Made by a program: the position numbers and the translations under genes | NCBI RefSeq assembly: GCF_001905665.1 | Contig: NZ_LIVX01000006.1 | Coordinates: forward strand, 310,001-374,000 | Length of the DNA stretch: 64,000 nt | Direction: 5' to 3' | DNA from: Streptomyces sp. CB02261 | Lineage (GTDB): Bacteria > Actinomycetota > Actinomycetes > Streptomycetales > Streptomycetaceae | Notes under the pieces: generated by a model | Database searches by the model: none | Told to the model about the DNA's origin: nothing | What the model saw: the letters and a program-made list of their open reading frames with translations, nothing else | Shown here: one piece after another, positions 1 through 7,399 of the stretch | Position numbering within the stretch: the first letter of the stretch is position 1 | Layout of the letters: each line of letters starts with the position of its first letter

Positions 1-1
1 C

Positions 2-643
2 GCCCGTCTGCGCGGCGAGCTGATGGCCTTCCGCAACCCGCAGGTGCTGCTCGCGATGGCCATGACCGTGCTCGGCTTCGGCGGCGTCTTCGCCGCGATC
101 ACCTACGTCGCGCCGATGATGACCGAGGTCGCCGGCTACTCGGACGGCGCGGTCACCTGGCTGCTCGTGCTCTTCGGCGTCGGCATGTTCCTGGGCAACC
201 TGCTCGGCGGCCGCTTCGCCGACCGCGCGCTGATGCCCCTGCTGTACGCCACCCTCGGCGGCCTGGCGCTCGTCCTCGCGCTGTTCACCGTCACCGCGCA
301 CCACCGGATCCTCGCCGCGATCACCATCCTCCTCGTCGGCGCGCTGGGCTTCGCCACCGTGCCCCCGCTCCAGAAGCGCGTCCTCGACCAGGCCCACGGC
401 GCGCCGACGCTGGCCTCCGCCGTCAACATCGGCGCCTTCAACCTCGGCAACGCCCTGGCCGCCTGGCTCGGCGGCATCGTGATCTCCGCCGGCTTCGGCT
501 ACACCTCCCCGAACTGGGTCGGCGCCGTCCTCGCCGCCGCCGCTCTCGTCCTCGCCGTCTGGTCCGCCGCGCTGGAGCGCAGGAGCCCCGTGCGGGAGTC
601 CGTGGCCCCCGCCGCTGCGGTGCCCACCCCCGTACACCACTGA
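2..643 (+). CDS. MFS transporter, C-terminal part (5' end outside window)
   Basis: The reading frame is open from the first bases of the window, so this is the 3' portion of a longer gene; the internal ATG at 23 is probably not the start. About 210 residues are visible, with roughly six hydrophobic helices separated by short loops. A 'GGRFADR' loop is typical of major facilitator superfamily proteins. The final helices and a Pro/Ala-rich tail look like the C-terminal half of a 12-helix sugar- or drug-efflux permease of the arabinose-efflux (AraJ/YdhP) type. It would act in the cytoplasmic membrane. The substrate cannot be told. An aldo/keto reductase starts 43 bp downstream on the same strand, possibly in the same transcript. 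Confidence 0.8.
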   Translation, partial: ARLRGELMAFRNPQVLLAMAMTVLGFGGVFAAITYVAPMMTEVAGYSDGAVTWLLVLFGVGMFLGNLLGGRFADRALMPLLYATLGGLALVLALFTVTAHHRILAAITILLVGALGFATVPPLQKRVLDQAHGAPTLASAVNIGAFNLGNALAAWLGGIVISAGFGYTSPNWVGAVLAAAALVLAVWSAALERRSPVRESVAPAAAVPTPVHH

Positions 644-686
644 TCCCCTCCTCCCCACCCGTACCGAAGAGAAGGCAGTACCACCC

Positions 687-1508
687 ATGTCCCACCCCAC
701 CGTCACCCTCAACAACGGCGTCACGATCCCGCAGCTCGGCTTCGGTGTCTTCCAGGTGCCCGACGAGGAGACCACCACCGCCGTCGGTCACGCCCTCCGG
801 GCCGGCTACCGCTCCATCGACACCGCCGCGATCTACGGGAACGAGGCCGGGGTCGGCCGGGCCCTCGCCGCCTCGGACGTCCCCCGCGACGAGATCTTCG
901 TCACCACCAAGCTGTGGAACGCCGACCAGGGCTACGACTCCACCCTGCGGGCCTTCGACGACAGCCTCGCCAAGCTCGGCCTCGACCACGTCGACCTGTA
1001 CCTCGTCCACTGGCCCACCCCGGCCCGTGACCTGTACGTCGACACCTGGCGCGCCCTCGAGAAGCTGGTCGCCGACGGGCGGGTCCGTACCGCAGGCGTC
1101 TCCAACTTCCAGCCCGCCCACCTGCGGCGGCTCCTCAACAGCAGCGACCTGGTGCCGGCCGTCAACCAGATCGAGCTTCACCCGGCGCTCCAGCAGCGGG
1201 AGCTCCGCGCCCTGCACGCCGCTCACTCCATCGCCACCGAGGCGTGGAGCCCGCTCGCCCAGGGAGGCGTTCTCGCCGACCCCGCCGTCGTGGAGGTCGC
1301 CGCACGGCACGGGAAGTCCCCCGCCCAGGTGGTGCTGCGCTGGCACCTCCAGCTCGGGAACATCGTGATTCCGAAGTCCGTCACCCCCGAGCGCATCCGC
1401 GAGAACATCGACGTCTTCGACTTCGCGCTCTCCGACGAGGAGATGGACGCGCTCGGCGGGCTCGACCGCGGTCTGCGCACCGGGCCCGACCCCGACACCC
1501 TCAACTGA
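687..1508 (+). CDS. Aldo/keto reductase (AKR5-like)
   Basis: A 273-residue cytoplasmic NADPH-dependent aldo/keto reductase of normal family length. The catalytic tetrad is visible: Asp and Tyr in 'SIDTAAIYGNE', Lys in 'FVTTKLWN' and His in 'YLVHWP'. The C-terminal cofactor signature 'IPKSVTPERIRENIDVFDF' is also present. The sequence resembles the 2,5-diketo-D-gluconate reductase/prostaglandin F synthase branch (AKR5), but the physiological carbonyl substrate is unknown. The start ATG has a purine-rich stretch (AAGAGAAGG) 12-15 bp upstream. It ends convergently with the flavoenzyme gene, with only 21 bp between stops. Confidence 0.93.
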   Translation: MSHPTVTLNNGVTIPQLGFGVFQVPDEETTTAVGHALRAGYRSIDTAAIYGNEAGVGRALAASDVPRDEIFVTTKLWNADQGYDSTLRAFDDSLAKLGLDHVDLYLVHWPTPARDLYVDTWRALEKLVADGRVRTAGVSNFQPAHLRRLLNSSDLVPAVNQIELHPALQQRELRALHAAHSIATEAWSPLAQGGVLADPAVVEVAARHGKSPAQVVLRWHLQLGNIVIPKSVTPERIRENIDVFDFALSDEEMDALGGLDRGLRTGPDPDTLN

Positions 1509-1529
1509 GCACGGGAAAAGGCCCGTTCG

Positions 1530-2702
1530 TCAGACCCGTACGCGGCGCAGGGCGCCGTCCGCGCGGAGGTCGGCGAGCGTGGGGTAGCCGTCGACGGCCA
1601 TGATCAGGTCGGCCTCGGCGAGGAGCGAGCGGAGGACGTGGACGACGCCGTCGGTGCCGCCGAGGGCGAGCCCGTACGCGTAGGGCCGACCGACGCCCAC
1701 CGCCGTGGCGCCGAGGGCGAGGGCCTTGACGACGTCGGCTCCGGTACGGACGCCGGAGTCGAAGAGGACGGGCAGCCCCTCGGCCGCGGCGACCACCTCC
1801 GGGAGGGCGTCCAGGGCGGGCAGCCCGCCGTTGGCCTGACGGCCGCCGTGGTTGGAGCAGTAGACGCCGTCGACGCCGCCGTCCCTGGCGCGCCGGACGT
1901 CCTCCGGGTGGCAGATGCCCTTGAGGACGATCGGCAGGTCGGTGAGCGAGCGCAGCCAGGCCAGGTCGTCCCAGACCAGCGGCCTGCCGAAGACACCCGC
2001 CCACTCCAGGACCGCCGCGCGCGGGTCCTCCTCCGGGGGCTTGGCGAGACGGGCCCGGAAGACGGGGTCGGAAGTGTAGTTCGCGAGCGCGTGGCCGCGC
2101 AGCTGGGGAAAGTTGCTGGTGGCGAGGTCGCGGGGGCGCCAGCCGGTGATCCAGGTGTCGAGCGTCACGACGATGCCCCGGAATCCGGCCGACTCGGCCC
2201 GGTGCACGAGGCTTTCGGCGAGGGCGCGGTCGGTGGGCGTGTAGAGCTGGAAGAAGCCAGGGGTGTCACCGCACGCGGCCGCGACCTCCTCCATCGGGTC
2301 CTCGGAGAGCGTGGAGGCGATCATCGGGACGCCGGTGCGCGCCGCGGCGCGGGCGGTCGCCAGGTCGCCGTGACCGTCCTGGGCGCAGAGCCCGACGACT
2401 CCGACGGGAGCCATGAACAGCGGGGAGGGCAGCGTGAGTCCGAACACGTCGACGGACGGGTCGCGGTGGGTGGCGCCGACCATCATGCGGGGCACCAGGC
2501 CCCAGTTCCGGAACGCGGCCACGTTGGCCTCCTGGGTGTACTCGTCGCCCGCGCCGCCCGCCGCGTACGACCACACCGAGGGCGGGAGCGCCGCCTTCGC
2601 CTTCCTCTCCAGTTCGGCGAAGGTCATCGGCAGGGTGGGGAGCACCCCGAACAGCCCGTCGAAGTAGATCTCGTGCTGGTAGTCGCCGTAGTGCTGGGGC
2701 AT
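1530..2702 (-). CDS. FMN-dependent alpha-hydroxy-acid oxidase, lactate 2-monooxygenase-like
   Basis: A 390-residue TIM-barrel flavoprotein of the L-lactate oxidase/glycolate oxidase family. The active-site signature 'SNHGGRQANGG' contains the catalytic His and substrate-binding Arg, and is followed by the phosphate-binding 'DSGVRTGADVVKALALGA' segment. Length and the N-terminal 'YGDYQHEIYFDGL' resemble actinobacterial lactate 2-monooxygenase, which converts L-lactate to acetate and CO2; a simple oxidase with another hydroxy acid is the alternative. The frame is open for 91 more codons upstream. I chose the ATG at 2702 because the family homology begins there and GAAGGGACGAG precedes it. Confidence 0.88.
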   Translation of the reverse strand: MPQHYGDYQHEIYFDGLFGVLPTLPMTFAELERKAKAALPPSVWSYAAGGAGDEYTQEANVAAFRNWGLVPRMMVGATHRDPSVDVFGLTLPSPLFMAPVGVVGLCAQDGHGDLATARAAARTGVPMIASTLSEDPMEEVAAACGDTPGFFQLYTPTDRALAESLVHRAESAGFRGIVVTLDTWITGWRPRDLATSNFPQLRGHALANYTSDPVFRARLAKPPEEDPRAAVLEWAGVFGRPLVWDDLAWLRSLTDLPIVLKGICHPEDVRRARDGGVDGVYCSNHGGRQANGGLPALDALPEVVAAAEGLPVLFDSGVRTGADVVKALALGATAVGVGRPYAYGLALGGTDGVVHVLRSLLAEADLIMAVDGYPTLADLRADGALRRVRV

Positions 2703-3023
2703 GGAGAGGCTCGTCCCTTCGGAAGGCTGCCGACCGGTTCGGCGTTCGCTGGGCGCGCCGCCGAGGTGCCCCATGGTGCCCGTCACACGCGCGCGTGACC
2801 ATGCTCGGGCGTGATCCGCCGGACACGCCCCTCGGACCCTTCCGGATCGCGCCGATGGCCGCCCCTCGCCGCCCGGAAGGCACCCCGTCTCCACACCTGT
2901 GCTGATCCGGGGCGCGAGAAGAGGGCAGGTTGCCAGCGGTCGACGAGGTGAGGGATGGTTGTTTGAAGGCAACATTCCGTCTCATTGGTGAGGTGAGGGA
3001 TTCGCGCAGCGAGTCCTCGACAT
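2703..3023. other. Intergenic divergent region (321 bp)
   Basis: Separates the divergently transcribed lactate-monooxygenase-like gene and the phosphatase operon. I see no gene in it. The right half (about 2940-3010) is relatively AT-rich and holds a short inverted repeat, GTTG-N8-CAAC at about 2959-2974, and GGTGAGGTGAGGG just before the phosphatase start. No convincing -35/-10 pair could be assigned by eye. Confidence 0.4.
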
Positions 3024-4676
3024 TTGGCTGCATCCAAAGCACACACCGTCACAGCAGCGGAGCAGGACTTCCCTTGGGGCCGTGCTCCGTATCCCGTTCT
3101 GGTCGCTGACGCCCGGGGCACCGTCATACGACGCAACGATGCCGCCGGTGTGCTCCTTCCCCGGGCGAAGCCCGGGACGTCCCTCGCGGATGCGGCCCCC
3201 GGCTGGCTCTCCGCGGCGCACGACGCCTGCCAGGATCCCGACCACTCCACCGGTGAGAGTGGCACACCGCACCACGGTGCGATCGGCGGACGCCTGTTCG
3301 AGGCACACCCCAGCGTGCGGGAGGACGGCACGGTGGCCTGGTGGCTGGTCGACGACACCGATCACCAACTCGCCCGGGAGGCGCTGCACATGGAGCGGGA
3401 GCGGACCGCCTTCCTCGCGAAGGCGTCCAGCTCCCTGCTGTTCTCGCTCAATCTGGGGCGCTGCATGGAGGTGACCGCGCAGATGGCGGCGGAGAGCCTC
3501 GCCGATGTCGCGCTGACCATCGCGCCCGCCCGGGGGCACCGGCTGCCGGTGGTGACCTGCGTGCGCGGCGGCTCCCCCGTCCTGTCGCAGCAGACGGTGG
3601 ACCCGGACGACGTGCCGGGCCTCGGAGAGGCGCTGCGCGGATTCCCGCCCGTGCCCTCGCGCTGGATCGACCCGTCGGCGGCACCCGAGTGGATGGTGCC
3701 CCAGGGTCTTGGACCGGTCGGTTCCCTCGTGATCACCCCGCTGCCCGGGCACGGCGTCCCGGCCGGCGCCCTGGTGCTGCTGCGCCGGGCGAAGAGTGCC
3801 GCCTTCACCGAGGAGGAGGAGGTCTTCGCCCGCCTGTTCGCCGCGCGTGCGGGGGCGGCGATGTCGGCCGCCCGTCTGTACGCGGAGCAGACCGCCATCA
3901 GCGACATCCTCATGCGGGACCTGCTGCCGCCGACGCTGCACCAGGTGTCCGGGGTGGACTTCGCCGGCGGATACCGGCCTTCCGCGGACCACGAGCGCGT
4001 CGGCGGGGACTTCTACGACGTGCACCCCGCGGCCGTCGACGGCGAACCGTCCCTGGTCACGCTGGGGGACGTGTGCGGCAAGGGCCTGGAGGCCGCGGTG
4101 CTGACGGGCAAGATCCGCAACACCCTGCACGCGCTGCTCCCCCTCGCGGACGACCACACGCGGATGCTGAACCTGCTGAACAAGGCCCTGCTGAACTCCC
4201 ATCACACCCGGTTCGCGACCCTGGTCCTCGCCTCCGCCGTCCGCCGGGGCAGCGAGGTGGACCTCAGGCTGACCAGCGGCGGCCACCCGGCCCCGCTGAT
4301 CATCCGCGCCGACGGCACCGTGGAGGAGGCCGACACCCGGGGGACGCTGGTCGGAGCCATGCCCAGCGTCTCCGCCGCCACCGCCGCGGTCTCCCTCTCG
4401 CCCGGGGAGGCCTGCGTCCTGTACACCGACGGCATCACCGAGGCCAGGGGCGGCCCGCTGGGCGATGCCCTGTTCGGTGAGGAGCGCCTCATGCGCGCCC
4501 TGGCCGAGTGCGCGGGCATGCCGGCCGAGGGCATCGTGGAACATGTCCTGATGCTGGCCGCGCACTGGCTCGGCGACCGTCGGCACGACGACATGGCCGT
4601 CGTCGTGATCGCCGCGCCCCGCGCCCGTCATCTGAGTGCGGTGAACGGAGGCAGCCGGGGTAGGTACACCGGATGA
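3024..4676 (+). CDS. PP2C/SpoIIE-family serine phosphatase with PAS and GAF sensor domains
   Basis: A 550-residue signalling phosphatase. Residues about 15-80 look like a PAS domain ('YPVLVADARGTVIRRNDAA'), about 130-310 like a GAF domain, and 325-535 form the SpoIIE/RsbU-type PP2C domain. Metal-binding motifs are intact: 'GGDFYDV' near 326, 'LGDVCGKG' near 347, 'YTDGITEA' near 466 and 'DDMAVVVI' near 521. Such enzymes dephosphorylate STAS anti-sigma antagonists. The in-frame stop at 2994 forces a start after that point. TTG at 3024 is the first candidate, so the exact N-terminus is uncertain. Its stop overlaps the start of the B12-binding gene (ATGA), and that gene in turn overlaps a STAS gene. 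Confidence 0.9.
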   Translation: MAASKAHTVTAAEQDFPWGRAPYPVLVADARGTVIRRNDAAGVLLPRAKPGTSLADAAPGWLSAAHDACQDPDHSTGESGTPHHGAIGGRLFEAHPSVREDGTVAWWLVDDTDHQLAREALHMERERTAFLAKASSSLLFSLNLGRCMEVTAQMAAESLADVALTIAPARGHRLPVVTCVRGGSPVLSQQTVDPDDVPGLGEALRGFPPVPSRWIDPSAAPEWMVPQGLGPVGSLVITPLPGHGVPAGALVLLRRAKSAAFTEEEEVFARLFAARAGAAMSAARLYAEQTAISDILMRDLLPPTLHQVSGVDFAGGYRPSADHERVGGDFYDVHPAAVDGEPSLVTLGDVCGKGLEAAVLTGKIRNTLHALLPLADDHTRMLNLLNKALLNSHHTRFATLVLASAVRRGSEVDLRLTSGGHPAPLIIRADGTVEEADTRGTLVGAMPSVSAATAAVSLSPGEACVLYTDGITEARGGPLGDALFGEERLMRALAECAGMPAEGIVEHVLMLAAHWLGDRRHDDMAVVVIAAPRARHLSAVNGGSRGRYTG

Positions 4677-5767
4677 GCACGAGCACACCGCCCCGCCTGC
4701 CGGACGCCGCGCACTGTGAGTGGCTGGCGGAGTCCCTGTGGGACGCCGTCTCCGTCGGCGACGAGTACACGGCCACCGCGCTGGTGCTGGACGCCCTGGA
4801 CGAGGGGGTCGATCCGGAGTCCGTGCTGCTGGACGTGATCGCGGTGGTGCAGGGCCGGGTCGGCGAGGAGTGGGCGGCCGACCGGATCAGCGTCGCCCAG
4901 GAGCATGCGGCGACCGCCATCAACGAAAGGGCCGTCGCCGCCCTGGCCGTGCACACCGCGGCCCGCACCACCCCCACCCGGGGACGGATCGCGGTGGCCT
5001 GTGTCGACGGTGAATGGCACGCCCTGCCGGCCCGGCTGCTGGCCGAGGTGCTGAGGCTGCGGGGCTGGCAGGTCGACTTCCTGGGCGCGCAGGTTCCCTC
5101 CCCGCACCTCATCACCCACCTCCACCACACGCGCGCGGACGCGGTCGCCCTGTCCAGCTCGATCGCCACCAGGCTGCCCGCGGCCCACGCGGCGATCACC
5201 GCGTGCCAGGCCGTGGGGGTGCCCGTCCTGGTCGGGGGCGCGGCGTTCGGACCCGACGGGCGGTACGCCACCCTCCTCGGCGCGGACGTCTGGGCGCCCG
5301 ATGCCCGTACGGCGGCCGACCACCTCGCGCGGGGGCCGCTGCCCCGCCCGCAGGTCGAGCACCAGCAGATGGACGATCTGCCGCACCTGACCGACCAGGA
5401 GTACACGCTGGTCTCCCGTAACCGGGCCGCGCTGGTACGGGCGGTCCTGTCCGCGCTGGAAGAGGCGTTGCCCGCCCTGCGCGACTACACCGACCATCAG
5501 CGGGAGCGCACGGCCGAGGACCTCGCGCACATCGTCGAGTTCCTCGCCACCGCCCTGTACCTCGACGACGAGGAACTCTTCGTCCGGTTCATCACCTGGA
5601 CCGCGCGGATCCTCGTCGCCCGGGGGGTTCCAGCGCGGTGCCTGCCGCCGGCCCTCGGCCTGCTCGTCCGCGAACTGAAGGACTTTCCGCGGGCGACGCG
5701 CATCCTCCGGCGCGGGACGGAAGCGCTCACCACCGACGACACCACTGCTGCCGGGAACCCTGGATGA
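4673..5767 (+). CDS. B12-binding protein with photoreceptor-type W-x9-EH motif
   Basis: A 364-residue soluble protein. Residues 10-95 resemble the four-helix cap of methionine-synthase/CarH-type cobalamin domains, and contain Trp67 followed after nine residues by Glu77-His78. This W-x9-EH signature marks adenosylcobalamin photoreceptors of the CarH/LitR type. Residues 100-215 form the Rossmann B12 fold: His116 in 'DGEWHALP' is the expected lower axial ligand, with 'SSS' at 151-153 and 'GG' at 178-179. The last ~130 residues are helical and not recognised; they replace the DNA-binding domain of CarH, so output is probably through protein contacts. Start and stop overlap the neighbouring phosphatase and STAS genes, implying one signalling unit. 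Light sensing is inferred, not shown. Confidence 0.82.
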   Translation: MSTSTPPRLPDAAHCEWLAESLWDAVSVGDEYTATALVLDALDEGVDPESVLLDVIAVVQGRVGEEWAADRISVAQEHAATAINERAVAALAVHTAARTTPTRGRIAVACVDGEWHALPARLLAEVLRLRGWQVDFLGAQVPSPHLITHLHHTRADAVALSSSIATRLPAAHAAITACQAVGVPVLVGGAAFGPDGRYATLLGADVWAPDARTAADHLARGPLPRPQVEHQQMDDLPHLTDQEYTLVSRNRAALVRAVLSALEEALPALRDYTDHQRERTAEDLAHIVEFLATALYLDDEELFVRFITWTARILVARGVPARCLPPALGLLVRELKDFPRATRILRRGTEALTTDDTTAAGNPG

Positions 5768-6177
5768 CCACGTCACACCCCGATCACCTGCGTCTGACCA
5801 CGGTCGACGCCGAGGACAGAGTCCGCATAGAGCTCCATGGCGATCTCGACTTCGACAACGTCGACCTCCTCCTGAGCGAGGTGACCGCCCTGGTGAGCGG
5901 CCGGCCGCACCTGAACGACCTGCACCTCCACTTCGGCGGGGTCGGCATGGTCGACTCGATGGGCCTGAGCGTCCTGCTGATGATCGGCCGCCGCACCGCC
6001 GAGGCGGGGGTGCGGCTGCACCTGGAGGACCGGCCCACGGCACTGGACCGGCTCCTGGACCGCACCGGTACCAGTGTGTACTTCGCGTCGTCGGCCCCCG
6101 GCGGGACCGCGGAGGTCTCGGGGGCGGCGGGGAACAGGGCGTCGGCCTCCTCCATGGGCCCGGACGAGGCCACCTGA
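5764..6177 (+). CDS. STAS-domain anti-sigma factor antagonist
   Basis: A 137-residue protein with a STAS domain spanning about residues 10-105 ('IELHGDLDFDNVDLLLSEV'). The phosphorylation-site region reads 'GVGMVDSMGLSVLL', giving the usual Asp-Ser-x-Gly, so Ser in DSMG is the probable target of an RsbW-type kinase and of the SpoIIE phosphatase two genes upstream. The ATG overlaps the preceding stop (ATGA), so translation is coupled. A longer in-frame extension from 5638 lies inside the upstream gene and lacks homology. The C-terminal ~30 residues are a low-complexity Ala/Gly/Ser tail. Confidence 0.9.
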   Translation: MTTSHPDHLRLTTVDAEDRVRIELHGDLDFDNVDLLLSEVTALVSGRPHLNDLHLHFGGVGMVDSMGLSVLLMIGRRTAEAGVRLHLEDRPTALDRLLDRTGTSVYFASSAPGGTAEVSGAAGNRASASSMGPDEAT

Positions 6178-6216
6178 CCCCTGTCCGGAGGCCGTGCCCG
6201 ACAACGCATCAGCCCT

Positions 6217-7308
6217 TCAGGAGCGCGTCGCGGTCCCGCACCCGTCCGAGGCATCCATCGCCTCGTCGATCGCCGTACTGCGGTCGTACGGGTCGACGGG
6301 GGTGTCGTCGGTCGGGCCGGCCTCCCGGGCGGTGCCGAACTCCGGCATGAAGGAGCCGGTGTGGTTGTCGCAGCCGCCGTTGGTCATGTCGACCTTGTAC
6401 GAGACGAGGGAGAAGGTGCCGGGTTCGGTGATGGTCTTCGAGGGGTCGTCCCAGTTCAGGATCACCTCGCGTCGCACGATCGTGCGCACGACCTCGTCGC
6501 CGCCGCCGGCCGGTGCGACCGGGTACACATAGGTGACGTCGGCGGTGACCTGGAGGGCGCCGCGCCCGCCCTCCCGGTAGGTGAGCCGGCCCCGGGTCTT
6601 CACCACGTCGCCGACCAGGCGCGCGCGTGACGTGTCGAACCGGCTGAAGAGCATGAGCGGGTCGTCGTCCTCGCTCGGCGCGCGGAACGCGGCGGCCAGG
6701 TAGTCCTTGACGTCCCGCTGGTGCGGGTTGATCAGGGCGATCGCCTTGGTGGGGTGTGAGCCGCCCAGCACGGCCGGGTCGAGATGGGCCGCGGTGAGGA
6801 AGTCGCGGGTCCGGCGGAGGGCCTGTTCCACCTGCGCGGTGCTCATCCATCCGGTCGCCCGGGCGGCCGGTACCGTGATCCCGGCCGTGCCGTCCGCCCA
6901 GCGCGCGGCGGGCGAGCCCCTGAACGGCTCGTCGAGCGTGGGGCGTCGGTCCGGCTCCACCGGCGGCGCGCCGGTCGGGCGCTCCGCCTCCTGGGCGAGC
7001 GGCGCCTGGCGCCCCTCCCCCTCGGACGAGCCGATCATCTGCCACGGGTCCAGTGCCACGACGAACAGGCCCACCGCGGCCAGGAGTCCGACCACGTACC
7101 AGCCCTTCTTCCGCCGGGGCCCGGGCGGCGTGTACGTACGCCATCCCTCGGCCTCCGAGGGGGCGTCACGCAGCCGGTCCGCCACGATCCGGGCGCGCGC
7201 CGACGGTTCCTTGGGCGCGTCCGCCACGCCCTCCACCGATTCGCGCAGGAACCGGTCCCACACGTCGTCCGGCACCGACGACCCGTCCCGTTCCCCACCC
7301 GCGTTCAC
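6217..7308 (-). CDS. Membrane-anchored hypothetical protein
   Basis: About 363 residues from the GTG at 7308, which has GAGGGG six bases upstream; an ATG 63 bp further upstream lacks such a site. Residues ~1-70 are hydrophilic and cytoplasmic ('VPDDVWDRFLRESV'). A basic stretch (PGPRRKKGW) precedes a single transmembrane helix around 74-92, and the remaining ~260 residues would be extracellular. No catalytic motif is recognised. The ending ('STAIDEAMDASDGCG') and mixed alpha/beta character suggest an exported binding or sensor module. It is convergent with the STAS operon, 39 bp apart. Confidence 0.75.
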   Translation of the reverse strand: MNAGGERDGSSVPDDVWDRFLRESVEGVADAPKEPSARARIVADRLRDAPSEAEGWRTYTPPGPRRKKGWYVVGLLAAVGLFVVALDPWQMIGSSEGEGRQAPLAQEAERPTGAPPVEPDRRPTLDEPFRGSPAARWADGTAGITVPAARATGWMSTAQVEQALRRTRDFLTAAHLDPAVLGGSHPTKAIALINPHQRDVKDYLAAAFRAPSEDDDPLMLFSRFDTSRARLVGDVVKTRGRLTYREGGRGALQVTADVTYVYPVAPAGGGDEVVRTIVRREVILNWDDPSKTITEPGTFSLVSYKVDMTNGGCDNHTGSFMPEFGTAREAGPTDDTPVDPYDRSTAIDEAMDASDGCGTATRS

Positions 7309-7399
7309 ACCGCACCCCTCGTATCCTCTGCTCGATTCCGCCCCTCCCCCGGGGCCACCGCATGATCGCATGCGGCGGCCACGTGGGGCCGAGCGGCCG

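Noticed and set aside
1509..1529. Terminator between the aldo/keto reductase and flavoenzyme genes
   Set aside because: CGGG/CCCG arms are only four bases, too weak to list.
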